DNA of 64,000 nt from G963676095 sp963676095 (GCA_963676095.1 OY781040.1:4960001-5024000), one strand, 5' to 3'; positions 44,363 through 53,066 are shown, counted from the first letter of the stretch. Numbers and translations: made by a program. Notes: generated by a model from the sequence alone, not told the origin.

Positions 44363-44646
44363 TTGATTTTCCGGATCTTAAACTGATGCGCCCGGGCGTA
44401 AACGGGAATGCTATGCCCGGAAAACAAAACTTACCGGTTCAAATGGCATGTTCCTTTCAAAAATGGATAAAACCCAGAATGTTTTTGACGGGTAACGGAA
44501 TTTTCGATCATAAGCCAGATCTTCAGGATGTAAAAACAAATGGTAAAAACCGGCTGGATAGGGAACCCTGAAACCGATTGAAAACACTACTGTCAGAATA
44601 CTGACCAAAAGGCGGTTACATAAAAAATCATGTTTAGTTCAACACT
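44363..44646. other. Right-end region of the IS91-type element
   Basis: No convincing gene. It holds the 3' terminal region of the element up to the inverted repeat at 44632-44643. Confidence 0.5.
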
Positions 44647-44701
44647 GCCTCCAATCTAAAGCGTATGCAAGCAACGCTTTATTGGAGGCTAATTATTATC
44701 A
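44647..44701 (+). repeat. Repeat family B, copy b, with a bulged hairpin
   Basis: TTATTGGAGGCTAATTATTA lies at 44679-44698 and continues to TCA. GCCTCCAAT and AAAGCG (44647-44663) pair with CGCTTT and ATTGGAGGC (44675-44689), leaving two unpaired bases (CT) in one arm. The repeat supplies the stop codon of the truncated integrase to its right and touches the IS91-type end on its left. Confidence 0.75.
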
Positions 44702-45561
44702 TCCGTATTTGTTTTGTTCCGTTCATACTCGATCCTTCCATTGACCGGGTTTTTCAAGAGGAATAAATCATTAATGTTGATCCCCATCAAATAGAATTGC
44801 ATCATAAAGATATCACGGCCAATATTCTCCCTGTCCGTTAAGTAATGGCCATCCCTTATCCTTTTCAGTTCTTCGATACCTATATTTTTACGTTTGCGCC
44901 GGTACTGGGGAATTTTTATTTTGGCAAAAGGATCATGTTGGATCCGGATAATGTCCAGGTCATCGTCGTTGTTCTGTAACTTGCACTTATTGAATAATGC
45001 TCTCAGAGCCCTAATATAATTGTTTATTGTCCCGGGCTCCAAAGGACTTCCGTTTTGACCTGACTGGGCGAGCCTCTCCATGTAAATATTCAGTTTCGAA
45101 GAAGTAATATCTTTCACATCAATTACTTCTTTGTTATAGTGCCATATTAATGAGTTCAGGGCTACTTCATACCAGTCTGCTGTTCTTTTCTTCTTTGTTT
45201 TTACAATAACCTCTCTTGAAAACTTTACAAAATCGATCAACTCGTAATCAGGCTGTGAGGCCGTGACAAGATAATTTTTCAAATCTTTGCATGTCATTCT
45301 GGACAGGCGAGCGTTTCCCAGTTGGATAGTGAGTTTTCGGTATTTCTGAATAATCTCCCCTAACTCATAGTTGAGCATGTCTCCTTCCTCGCAGTCCGGA
45401 GAAACTTCACCGTTTTTTCCCATGCGCCCGGGAAGGATGTAAAAATCCGTGGGGATGTATTGATGGTCTTCATTATGGTATATCCGTATTTTTACATTGG
45501 TGGTACCATCACTTTTTAAATGGTTTTTTGCTGGAAATACAATTGCTTTAAAAATTGCCAT
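44689..45561 (-). pseudogene. Tyrosine integrase, 3'-truncated
   Basis: A 290-residue fragment from the ATG at 45561 (MAIFKAIVFPAKNHLKSDGT). It has the N-terminal arm-binding domain, the SAM-like domain (TADWYEVALNSLIWHY) and the start of the catalytic domain (RDIFMMQFYLMGININDLFL). It ends at ERNKTNTDDNN inside repeat B, so the HxxR and catalytic Tyr are missing. It faces the other integrase across a tRNA-Pro fragment. Confidence 0.85.
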
Positions 45562-45764
45562 TTTTGATCTTGTTTTATTGTTAAACAAAACCAAGCCCGC
45601 GCAATCACTTCAAATAATTTCAAGTATATTTCAAATCTACACCCTATCAAAATGTCATTATTAGGGGTAAATTAGTGTGTTTTGAAACAAAAAAAGCGAC
45701 TTGGAACAGACTTGTACCAACTCGCTTATCTCTTTAAGGTGCTTATTATCAGCTTTTTCCTTTT

Positions 45765-45813
45765 GTCGGGATACCAGGATTCGAACCTGGGACCCCCTGC
45801 TCCCAAAGCAGGG
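45765..45813 (-). other. 3' part of tRNA-Pro (UGG), likely attachment site
   Basis: The minus strand gives the anticodon arm CCTGC-TTTGGGA-GCAGG (anticodon TGG), variable loop, T arm CCAGG-TTCGAAT-CCTGG and acceptor 3' strand ATCCCGA. The D arm and acceptor 5' strand are absent, so it is not a working tRNA gene. Integrative elements that use a tRNA 3' end leave exactly this kind of copy next to the integrase gene. Confidence 0.88.
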
Positions 45814-45951
45814 AAAAGTGACTTTTTTAGAAGGTTGAAACTGGCGTGGTTACTGGAAACCCCAATATTTACTACCTTTACAAAGAACTAGATTTTAGTG
45901 TCAAATAACGATAATTACTTACGGAATACTTACGGAATTTTTTACGACCCT

Positions 45952-46986
45952 ATGGCAACCTTCAAAGTGATACTTAAAGATAAACGAAAGGATGGAAATT
46001 ACAACGTCAAAATCCAGATTATCCATAACGGACAACCTCAGTTTATCAAGACCGAATTTTATTTGACGGGAAAACAAATTAACAAATTCGGGAGGGTAAA
46101 AAATCATCCCAATGCATCAATCATAAATGCCCGGCTTGACGAGATGATTTCCGGTTATGAGAGAAAACTGGACGAGATATTTTTAAATCTGAATAATTTA
46201 ACAGCAAAACAGGTAAAGGAATACTTGACAAGTAGCGTAAAACGTAACGAGGTTGAATTTTTTACCTTCATGGAGGAGTATATCGGTAATCTAAAAGCCA
46301 GGTATGAAAAAGAGCTTGAAACGGATCCCAAGGCATCTAAAAAGACATTAGAGTGCTATGATCTTCTCCAGAAAAGTGTCCGCCGGTTCATGGGGAAGGA
46401 GCAGACTTTATTTTTCAAGGATATTGATAAATCCTGGCTGGAAAAATATGAAATTTTTTTGCGGGATTCCGGAGTAAAGAATGGTGTCTGGAACAGAATG
46501 AAAGATTTACGACATCTATTTAATGTCCTGATCAATGATGAACGAAAACTGCTGAGTGCAGATTACTATCCATTCAAGTATTACAAGATCTCAAGGACAA
46601 AGAATAACCCCAAGCCAAAGATTATTGAGCTGGATCAACTTGTCCAGTTTATAGCAAACCCTCCAGTGAATAAATTTGAGCTGAATGCTTATCGGATATT
46701 CCTTCTTGATTTTTACCTGATCGGGATTAATCCGATTGATTTATATTTTATCAATAATGGGGGAGGGGAGATCGTTGGCGACCGGCTCGAGTTCGAACGA
46801 TCAAAAACAGAAGTAGGACATTCTATAAGACTGGAACCTGAAGCCCTGGAATTAATAGAACAGATGAAAGGGGAAAAAGCAACTTTTGAATTCCAGGAAC
46901 GGTACACAAATTTTGAAAACTTCAAGAAAAATACGAACCGGTCTCTGAAAAAACGTAAGCATTCGGTAAAGACCGTCTTGTTTTAA
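45952..46986 (+). pseudogene. Tyrosine integrase, N-terminal part, split by IS66
   Basis: Read from the ATG at 45952 (MATFKVILKDKRKDGNYNVK); a GTG at 45898 would add 18 residues. It has the arm-binding and SAM-like domains and the first part of the catalytic domain (IFLLDFYLIGINPIDLYFIN). Coding sequence is broken at 46954 by IS66; codons after that are IS sequence. If the IS and one 8-base duplication are removed, the frame continues without a shift into 49561-49820 (KKRAKDLGIPEFTIGYARYT). Confidence 0.88.
46947..46954. repeat. Left target-site duplication of IS66
   Basis: GAAAAAAC, identical to 49553-49560. Confidence 0.92.
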
Positions 46987-47044
46987 CGGGAAAAATAACC
47001 TACTATCAAAGTTTCTCCAAAATATTCAGAGAACTTTGATAGGT

Positions 47045-48688
47045 TTAAGAGGTGGTACTGTTACAATTCTGGATTCGCAGCTTGAAGTTATGAGGAAGCA
47101 GTTCGGCCAGATCTTTACTGTAATTGTCATCGTATTTATGGATATTATTCAGGAAAAAGATGAGCCATTCCCGGTAATTGACTCCGTGTGCCTTGCAGCA
47201 GCCAAACATGGAATACATAATGGCGGCATCCTCAGCTGCACTATGGTTCCCGCAGAACATCCAATTTTTTCTTCCGATCGCAAGAGGCCGGATGGCATTT
47301 TCCCCTAAATTGTTGTCCATTTTTAACCGTCCATCCAGGTGATACCGGGTCAGTTTATGGTAGATTCCATAGGTGTACCTGATGGCTTTCCCAATACGTC
47401 CTTTGGGCAGAACTTTAGGATACTCTTTTAACATCCATTTTTCAAAAGCCACCATAATAGGGTACGACAACCGGGAACGCAGTTCTGCACGCTGTTCAAA
47501 AGAAAGGTGTTCCTGATCGGCACGCCTTTCCACATCATAAAGCAGACCTATTTGTTCAAGGGCATACTCACCCCTGACTTTGTCTTCCTTTAAAGATTCA
47601 TGGAATAGTCTCCGGCAATGGGCCCAGCACCCAATGGGGAGAACTCCCTTTTTGTTTTCGTAAAAATCGTAAACGGCGTATGCATCTGATTGGAGCACTC
47701 CCTGGTAATCTTTAAACAGGTGAAGCGCCACTTTCTGTGCCCTGGACCCGTGGTCGTAGTAAAAGAAGACCAGGTCCGGCATAACCGCTCGAACCATCCA
47801 GATGTATCCTTTAACGGTCTGGTGTTTCTCTTTATTTATTACAGGAACAGTTGTTTCGTCGCTCTGGATATAATCACTGCTCAGTACCAGTTCCATGAGC
47901 CTGTACCAAGCAGGCCTCAATAAATCAGCCACGGCCTTGAACCAATCATTAATGGTTACTGCGGAGATCTCAATGCCCAACTGCCTGAGCATTTGAATCT
48001 GGCGGTAGAAAGGAAGATGATACACGTATTTATCAATCGTTATATCAGCCAGGATTGTAGCTCCGGCATAGCTCTTCGGTATTGGCAGCAAGGGCATTGG
48101 GGCTGTAACAACTTGTTTTTCCACATCCAGGTCCTTGTCTTTTAACGCATATTTGTGGCGGATGATCTTGCGCACATAACATCTGGCCGGTTCGCGTTCC
48201 AATACTTCCGTAATTTCCGGTTCCAGTTCCGTCCAGTTCTCCAGGTCAATGTGCTCAGGATAAATATGGCATTCTTCTCGGGGAAGGCTTTCCGGAAGCG
48301 GTTTTCGCACCGGATGATTTTTCTCCTTTACAAGAACACGGATTGTTTTGTATTGCTTTATTTCCTCTGCTGCGCTGATGGCAAGTTCTTTTTCTTCCGG
48401 AAGCAGGTCAAGACCCTCAAAATCGAGACAGCGCTGCCAGGGGTCCTCATTGATATGCCGTTCACTGGATTTTCCCCAGATCCTCCGCTGGAGCATCTCC
48501 ACCTGCTTCTTTAGCTTGCTGATGATCTCGTCTTTTTCTCCCAGCAGCTTTTGGTAAGTGCCCCTTTCTGTCTCAAAGTTTTCATAGCCGGCAAGCTGGC
48601 TTTTAAGCCTGGATGTCTCCCTGAAAAGAGCATCACGGTCTTCCAGAATTTGCTGTAAAAAAACGTCTTGGACAGTTGTCATCTTCAC
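47045..48688 (-). CDS. tnpC: IS66 family transposase TnpC
   Basis: A 547-residue transposase. N-terminal coiled coil (DRDALFRETSRLKSQLAGYE), basic region (LQRRIWGKSSERHINEDPWQ), DDE domain (SDYIQSDETTVPVINKEKHQ, GVLQSDAYAVYDFYENKKGV, GCWAHCRRLFHESL) and the C-terminal DGRLKMDNNLGENAIRPLAI with the catalytic Glu and GRKNWMFCGNHSAAEDAAIM. All catalytic regions look intact. Confidence 0.95.
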   Translation of the reverse strand: MKMTTVQDVFLQQILEDRDALFRETSRLKSQLAGYENFETERGTYQKLLGEKDEIISKLKKQVEMLQRRIWGKSSERHINEDPWQRCLDFEGLDLLPEEKELAISAAEEIKQYKTIRVLVKEKNHPVRKPLPESLPREECHIYPEHIDLENWTELEPEITEVLEREPARCYVRKIIRHKYALKDKDLDVEKQVVTAPMPLLPIPKSYAGATILADITIDKYVYHLPFYRQIQMLRQLGIEISAVTINDWFKAVADLLRPAWYRLMELVLSSDYIQSDETTVPVINKEKHQTVKGYIWMVRAVMPDLVFFYYDHGSRAQKVALHLFKDYQGVLQSDAYAVYDFYENKKGVLPIGCWAHCRRLFHESLKEDKVRGEYALEQIGLLYDVERRADQEHLSFEQRAELRSRLSYPIMVAFEKWMLKEYPKVLPKGRIGKAIRYTYGIYHKLTRYHLDGRLKMDNNLGENAIRPLAIGRKNWMFCGNHSAAEDAAIMYSMFGCCKAHGVNYREWLIFFLNNIHKYDDNYSKDLAELLPHNFKLRIQNCNSTTS

Positions 48689-48757
48689 TTGCTTTTGATG
48701 ACATGAAGATACTAAATATCAATCTTATAACCAAAAAAAACACCAAGATATTATGCT

Positions 48758-49114
48758 TTATTTTAAAGGTTTTCCCCACCTTTTTTTATTCACTTTTTTA
48801 TCGGGAGTAATCCCCTGAACCATCATCATCAGATCCTGCCAACTGGTTTGAAAGGTGTTGGTATTTTCATCAAAAAGGGGAAGTTTGAAACATCCTGATT
48901 CCAGCTTGAGATGATAGATTACAAGACCGCCACATTCCATGTGCAGGATTTTCATGCTTGTACAGGGACGATTAACAAAAATGAACACGTCCCCGTCCTG
49001 TACGTTACGTCCCATCTGGTTAGTTACCATGCCGCTGAGGGTGTAAAAACTCCGGCGCATATCTGTCGGGTACGAATACAGATAATACCGCATGGACGAT
49101 GTAAGACTGAACAT
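48758..49114 (-). CDS. tnpB: IS66 Orf2 protein TnpB
   Basis: A 118-residue protein of the IS66 Orf2 family (TDMRRSFYTLSGMVTNQMGR, then GDVFIFVNRPCTSMKILHME). It is needed for IS66 transposition; the mechanism is unclear. Starts one base after the tnpA stop. Confidence 0.92.
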   Translation of the reverse strand: MFSLTSSMRYYLYSYPTDMRRSFYTLSGMVTNQMGRNVQDGDVFIFVNRPCTSMKILHMECGGLVIYHLKLESGCFKLPLFDENTNTFQTSWQDLMMMVQGITPDKKVNKKRWGKPLK

Positions 49115-49115
49115 G

Positions 49116-49523
49116 CTATGGCTGTGTTAAAAGCAACAGGGACCTGAGCATCTCCGGATTTGACACACCCTCCAGTTTTACCCGTACTCCGTTGGGATAG
49201 TTGATCTCACAACAAATCGTTTGGTTGGCAGCCGGATTTGGAAAAGCTTCCGGACAATTCTGTCCTGGCGATGGAAGCCGGGATGCCTGTGGTCCGTTTC
49301 CAAAAATCACCGGTACAAATCCTCTTTTGGGCGGAAGCTGTCCTTTTAGCTTGTTCTGCCAATAGAAGAACTTAGCTTCACTCATATGCTGATTCGCACA
49401 ATAATCACGGATGGATAACCCGGACGCCTGAAAATCGTCGTAGATAGCCCGGAATTTTTTCTCGTTTAACATGTCGCTGTCTGTATTGATGCAATTGACA
49501 AACTTAAAAAACGACACGACCAC
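49116..49523 (-). CDS. tnpA: IS66 TnpA-like helix-turn-helix protein
   Basis: A 135-residue protein with a helix-turn-helix part (FRAIYDDFQASGLSIRDYCA, then MSEAKFFYWQNKL) and a Pro-rich middle. The ATG at 49469 (MLNEKKFRAI) is an alternative start that would shorten it by 18 residues. First gene of the IS66 operon. Confidence 0.88.
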   Translation of the reverse strand: MVVSFFKFVNCINTDSDMLNEKKFRAIYDDFQASGLSIRDYCANQHMSEAKFFYWQNKLKGQLPPKRGFVPVIFGNGPQASRLPSPGQNCPEAFPNPAANQTICCEINYPNGVRVKLEGVSNPEMLRSLLLLTQP

Positions 49524-49552
49524 TTAAAATACGGGGTTTACCGAATGCTTAC

Positions 49553-49560
49553 GAAAAAAC
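49553..49560. repeat. Right target-site duplication of IS66
   Basis: GAAAAAAC, identical to 46947-46954. Confidence 0.92.
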
Positions 49561-49820
49561 GGGCAAAGGATCTCGGTATTCCTGAATTTACGATCGGCTA
49601 TGCCCGTTATACATGGTCCACTATTGCCTATAACGAGTGTGAAATATCAGAGAGTGTTATTGACTTTGCCCTGGCCCATAAACAAAGCCAAACATTGGCA
49701 GGGGCCCATTATATCCGTAAAAAAAGATCATTAATGGATAATGCCAACCGGGCCGTGATTGATTTCTTGAAAGGTGAAATAGAAGAGGCAGGAATCGAGA
49801 AGGACAGCGAATATATCTAA
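49561..49820 (+). pseudogene. Tyrosine integrase, C-terminal part, split off by IS66
   Basis: Continues the frame of 45952-46954: RAKDLGIPEFTIGYARYTWS, then ESVIDFALAHKQSQTLAGAH and YIRKKRSLMDNANRAVIDFL. The box usually ARHTW reads ARYTW, so His is replaced by Tyr; LAHKQ stands for the LGH motif, and the nucleophile Tyr is in AHYIRKK. The fragment alone lacks a functional start. Confidence 0.88.
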
Positions 49821-49839
49821 TTGTCGTGACCAATCTGAA

Positions 49840-50283
49840 TTACTCTGTCGTGTGTTCTCCTGCATCCATTCTAAATGTTTCTATAAATTGTTTGGCTGTC
49901 ATGATCGGTAACGTAGAATTCTTAAAATCTTTTAAATTTCTGGTTATAATTATATCCTGGCTGTGTTCTATCGCAGAGAAATACTGAAGTCCATCCTCAA
50001 AATCGGAGAACAGGTCATCATTTAAAGCCAATCCTATAATTTTATCATCTAGGGGTAATACTTTTACAAGCAACCTTAGTTTTCTCAAAATAGATTTTGC
50101 CCTATTTGAATCCATTTGGCGCAGTAGAACATAACTGGTATTTGCGATAGTCAGAGAAGAAATACTTAATTCTACGAGCCTTTTATCGGCTAAAGAGAAA
50201 AGATTTGCGGCTTCCTCATAAAATGATTCCCGGCGGGATAATAAATCAATCACAATGTTTGTATCAACAAAGAGCTTTTTCAT
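49840..50283 (-). CDS. PIN-domain toxin (VapC-like)
   Basis: A 147-residue PIN ribonuclease with the acidic residues in LFVDTNIVIDLLSRRESFYE, FSDFEDGLQYFSAI and ITRNLKDFKN. It overlaps its antitoxin gene by four bases (ATGA), toxin second. The predicted target is RNA, probably tRNA or rRNA as for VapC. First module of the all-minus-strand block. Confidence 0.9.
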   Translation of the reverse strand: MKKLFVDTNIVIDLLSRRESFYEEAANLFSLADKRLVELSISSLTIANTSYVLLRQMDSNRAKSILRKLRLLVKVLPLDDKIIGLALNDDLFSDFEDGLQYFSAIEHSQDIIITRNLKDFKNSTLPIMTAKQFIETFRMDAGEHTTE

Positions 50284-50531
50284 TTATACTTTTCTGCTAA
50301 ATAATCACCATATTCTTTTTTGTAATCAAAATCAGAAGGTAAATCGATTACGCCGCTTAAACTCTTAACTAGTGAGGTGATTGAATTTTCTTCTTTGTCT
50401 TCCTTCTGTTTTGTCATGCTATCAAGATAAGATTCAATCATCTTTGATAAACTAATTTTATGATGACGGGCATATTTTTTTGCTCTTTCTATAACCGCCC
50501 CATCTAATCTTAATGTCAATTTGGTATCCAT
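50280..50531 (-). CDS. Antitoxin of the PIN toxin (DUF6364-like ribbon-helix-helix)
   Basis: An 83-residue protein from the ATG at 50531 (MDTKLTLRLDGAVIERAKKY). The N-terminal half is ribbon-helix-helix-like (ARHHKISLSKMIESYLDSM), the C-terminal half acidic and suited to binding the toxin. An upstream start at 50585 would add a hydrophobic lead that does not fit the family. Confidence 0.85.
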   Translation of the reverse strand: MDTKLTLRLDGAVIERAKKYARHHKISLSKMIESYLDSMTKQKEDKEENSITSLVKSLSGVIDLPSDFDYKKEYGDYLAEKYK

Positions 50532-50704
50532 AGCATTATAATTGTTTTTACGTACAAAAATAATTAAATTATACGTCAATTGCAATTCTTCAGATACTAA
50601 TCAAGCAGAACTGATCTGGAAGGTTACTCCTTTCCCTCCATGATTTATAATCAGGGCTCTGGGAATAATTGTCCGGCTTGAGAAGAAAAGCTTGTAAATT
50701 TTTA

Positions 50705-50733
50705 AAAGTTCTCTGAATAATTTGGAGAAACTT
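50705..50733 (+). repeat. Fragment of an IS66 end
   Basis: AAAGTTCTCTGAATAATTTG followed by GAGAAACTT, the hairpin found inside the IS66 left end (47004-47041, reverse orientation). Nothing else of IS66 is near this copy. Confidence 0.7.
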
Positions 50734-50756
50734 GAAAAAAGAAGGGCGATAAATGG

Positions 50757-51092
50757 TTACATTAGACCTTCGTCCTTTAGGATTTGTAGAATTTGCGTCT
50801 TAGAAATTGAAGCTTGCTCACTTTTATCATAAATGGTAAGAAGAGTTATATCTTTTTCGTTTTCTGCTACCAATAATTCAAAACTAATTATCCTAAAACC
50901 TCCACTCTTCCCTTTATTCTTGGATTTTACAGAGAGCCGGTACTTAAAAATACCACCACCCAGATCGGCAGCTTTTGTGCTTTCAATAGAATCAATAAAG
51001 ATCTTAATATCACTTTCTAATGACTTGAATTTTTTTTGGTAACGTTTATATTTTTTGTTAAAAATTGGGGTAAAATAAACTTTTATATTCAT
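50757..51092 (-). CDS. RelE/ParE-superfamily toxin
   Basis: A 111-residue basic protein with FTPIFNKKYKRYQKKFKSLE, FKYRLSVKSKNKGKSGGFRI and TLLTIYDKSEQASISKTQIL, the layout of RelE/ParE toxins. It overlaps its antitoxin by four bases. Subfamily (ribonuclease or gyrase poison) is not decided by sequence. Confidence 0.85.
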   Translation of the reverse strand: MNIKVYFTPIFNKKYKRYQKKFKSLESDIKIFIDSIESTKAADLGGGIFKYRLSVKSKNKGKSGGFRIISFELLVAENEKDITLLTIYDKSEQASISKTQILQILKDEGLM

Positions 51093-51280
51093 TTGAAAAG
51101 TTCATTGATCGGTTTTCTTTTTCCTGCCTTCATTTCCCGGATAGCAGTTCGCACCTCGTTAGCGGTTTCTTCCTTCTGGATTTCAAGGAAAGAACCTTCC
51201 TTTGCCATTTCGGTAATAAGGCCGTACAGGTACTTCCCTTTGTTGTTCTTAGTGTCTATTTTAATCGTTAACTTTTCCAT
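51089..51280 (-). CDS. Antitoxin of the RelE/ParE-type toxin
   Basis: A 63-residue protein from the ATG at 51280 (MEKLTIKIDTKNNKGKYLYG) with a Glu/Lys-rich tail. A longer frame from 51319 has a hydrophobic start that is unlikely. The module is bracketed by two IS66-end fragments (50705-50733 and 51351-51434). Confidence 0.8.
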   Translation of the reverse strand: MEKLTIKIDTKNNKGKYLYGLITEMAKEGSFLEIQKEETANEVRTAIREMKAGKRKPINELFK

Positions 51281-51350
51281 ACTCAACCAATTTGAAAACA
51301 AAAATACGAATAAAATCAATGATCTCGAATGTTTTTTTTATAGTTAGGGG

Positions 51351-51434
51351 CAAAGCTCTCTGAATAATTTGGAGAGACTTTTAAAGTCAGATGTTGTTTC
51401 CTCAGAAACAAGACGGTGTTTAGCGAATGCTTAC
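51351..51434 (-). mobile_element. Solo IS66 left end (84 bp)
   Basis: The minus strand starts GTAAGCATTCGCTAAACACC and continues to the CTCTCCAAATTATTCAGAG hairpin, matching the first 88 bases of the complete IS66 (46955-47042). No transposase accompanies it. It is either a decayed element or a MITE-like end. Confidence 0.8.
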
Positions 51435-51440
51435 TTTTAA

Positions 51441-52010
51441 CTAAACAGATTCTCTCAAGCTTTTTACACTTTCGATGAGCCCGCATTTTTCCAGTGTAAT
51501 CAGAACATCGTTAATGGTTCTTGGTGGATTACGGAGGCTGCTTACTTGATTTCTTAGTGCTTGTACTGATTTTATCTTGTCTTGGTTAATTAAGTTGTTT
51601 ATGAATCTATCTGGATGAAGCACTTCAATATCAAATGTATTTATGTAATCACCAGGAAAATCCTTGAGATTGAACGTGACAATCACATCGGCATTTTCTT
51701 TAATTGCCGCAGCAAGGATATGCCTGTCATCCGGATCGGGCAATTTTAGTCCATCGATTAAATCTTCATAACCAGTAACATTTGAATCCGGGAAGGCTGA
51801 ATCCATGTATCCCTGGGTCAGTCTTAAACTGGCCTCTTTTAGATCCGGCCTTTTAATTAACAGGTTCCGTATCCATTCGTCTTGAATTTTGTTTGTCCAT
51901 TTTGGTTTGTATAACCCCAGGCTGGCTAGATGAAGAAGATAATCCCGCAAAGGTGCAGGATAGAGAACATTTGCATCCAAAATGACAATGAATCTTGAAG
52001 AGTAGATCAT
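51441..52010 (-). CDS. PIN-domain protein (toxin-like, long form)
   Basis: A 189-residue protein with a PIN domain (FIVILDANVLYPAPLRDYLL, LPDPDDRHILAAAIKENADV, ITFNLKDFP-like VTFNLKDFPGDY) and a C-terminal helical region. It follows an HTH gene by three bases, which is the usual partner for this PIN subfamily. Predicted RNA endonuclease toxin. Confidence 0.88.
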   Translation of the reverse strand: MIYSSRFIVILDANVLYPAPLRDYLLHLASLGLYKPKWTNKIQDEWIRNLLIKRPDLKEASLRLTQGYMDSAFPDSNVTGYEDLIDGLKLPDPDDRHILAAAIKENADVIVTFNLKDFPGDYINTFDIEVLHPDRFINNLINQDKIKSVQALRNQVSSLRNPPRTINDVLITLEKCGLIESVKSLRESV

Positions 52011-52013
52011 TTT

Positions 52014-52460
52014 TTAATATCCCAGGTTGAGTTCTTGTGCCTGCTTTGCCAGTAAATCAAGTTTTTCGCTTCGATTATCGTTAAGCTTCTTCTGGTAAGC
52101 CAGGATGTCTTTTAATTCTACTCTTCTGTGAGTCCCGACTTTCTTAAATGGGATCTCTCCTTTTTCCAGTAGTTTTACAAAGAAAGGTCTTGAAACATTT
52201 AATATCTCTGCCGCTTGTTGAGTGCTTATCTCTGCATCCGAAGGAATTAGGGTAATCGATTTTCCCTCTGCCATATTGCAAAGTATGTCAAACAATAATG
52301 TCAATGCCTTCTTCGGTATAGTAAGATATTCTTCGTTCTCCTGAATCTTGATCCGGACAGAGTTCTTCCTGATCTTTTTTTGAGTTTCTGCCAATCTTGA
52401 AATTGAGGAACGGGCAATTTTCTGATCCTCCCGGGTTGTCTTTTTCAATACTGCTTCCAT
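52014..52460 (-). CDS. Helix-turn-helix antitoxin (excisionase-like) of the PIN protein
   Basis: A 148-residue protein from the ATG at 52460 (MEAVLKKTTREDQKIARSSI). The MerR/excisionase-type helix-turn-helix is at about 75-125 (EISTQQAAEILNVSRPFFVK, then GEIPFKKVGTHRRVELKDIL). It probably represses the pair and neutralises the PIN protein. Confidence 0.87.
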   Translation of the reverse strand: MEAVLKKTTREDQKIARSSISRLAETQKKIRKNSVRIKIQENEEYLTIPKKALTLLFDILCNMAEGKSITLIPSDAEISTQQAAEILNVSRPFFVKLLEKGEIPFKKVGTHRRVELKDILAYQKKLNDNRSEKLDLLAKQAQELNLGY

Positions 52461-52611
52461 AATCTCTGGTTTTGTTTTAACAAAGATAGATAAACGAAAT
52501 AAAAGAAACAAATGAAATAAACGAAACAATCTATCTGCTCCGTGAAAGACAAGCCGGAATTAACTTTTGCATGCTTTAGCGAGTCCACTACACTCGGGAA
52601 GAAAGATTAAT

Positions 52612-52663
52612 TGTTGTAGCTTCTTGTTTTTTTGTCGTGAACATCGGTCATGAATGCAAATGT
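52612..52663 (+). repeat. Repeat family D, copy 1
   Basis: TGTTGTAGCTTCTT, a variable T-rich spacer, then TGAACATCGGTCAT and AAATGT. It pairs with 55509-55558. It lies 3' of the mazEF module (stop at 52743). Confidence 0.75.
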
Positions 52664-52742
52664 AAATATTTATCTCCATTCGGTGATTTTAAAGAGGCCA
52701 CTTCGTATGGGCAGAACGCTTAATCGCTGATAAACGTTTTTA

Positions 52743-53066
52743 TTAATCGACGAATGTTTCCCTGATTATAAATTTTACGGCTTCTATTTCTTTGGCTGAT
52801 AATTTATCCAACACTTTTACTATCCTCATTTTATCTATCGTCCGGATCTGGTCTATTACAACCCATCCTGTTTTCTCATTATGCAGAACTTCTACTCTGG
52901 TAGGATATTTTTTTGACTGACTTGTCATTGGCGCTATCACTACTGTCCGAAGATATTTATTCATTTCATTGGGAGAGATCACAACGCATGGACGCGTTTT
53001 CTTTATCTCGCTCCCTATTGTGGGATCAAGATTCACCAATATTATCTCATATTGCTTTATTTCCAT
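52743..53066 (-). CDS. mazF: MazF/PemK-type mRNA interferase
   Basis: A 107-residue endoribonuclease with the family features YEIILVNLDPTIGSEIKKTR, RPCVVISPNEMNKYLRTVVI, MTSQSKKYPTRVEV and VVIDQIRTIDKMRI. It overlaps the antitoxin gene by ten bases. Cleaves RNA at short sites; the target sequence cannot be read from the protein. Confidence 0.94.
   Translation of the reverse strand: MEIKQYEIILVNLDPTIGSEIKKTRPCVVISPNEMNKYLRTVVIAPMTSQSKKYPTRVEVLHNEKTGWVVIDQIRTIDKMRIVKVLDKLSAKEIEAVKFIIRETFVD

Larger units (their letters stand above)
42231..44643 (+). mobile_element. IS91-type element with a tyrosine integrase gene
   Basis: Ends carry the inverted 12-base word GTTGAACTAAAC (42231-42242) and its complement (44632-44643). 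A small hairpin CCCGCTAAGCGGG follows the left end. It contains a tyrosine recombinase gene and an IS91 transposase gene, an association usual in Bacteroidetes members of this group. GC content is clearly higher than the flanks. No target duplication is seen, as expected for IS91 rolling-circle transposition. Confidence 0.8.
46955..49552 (-). mobile_element. IS66-family insertion sequence, complete, 2598 bp
   Basis: Inverted repeats begin GTAAGCATTCGGTAAA at both ends. The exact 8-base duplication GAAAAAAC flanks it, the size known for IS66. It carries tnpA, tnpB and tnpC in order on the minus strand and splits the integrase gene. A hairpin (CTATCAAAGTT... to AACTTTGATAG, 47004-47041) follows tnpC and may be its terminator. 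Confidence 0.95.

Noticed and set aside
44411..44608. Small genes in the right end of the IS91-type element
   Set aside because: Short overlapping frames on both strands without signals or recognisable sequence.
50618..50690. A further copy of repeat A (CCGGCTTGAG with GGGAATAATTG)
   Set aside because: Only scattered short words match, and the orientation rule is broken.
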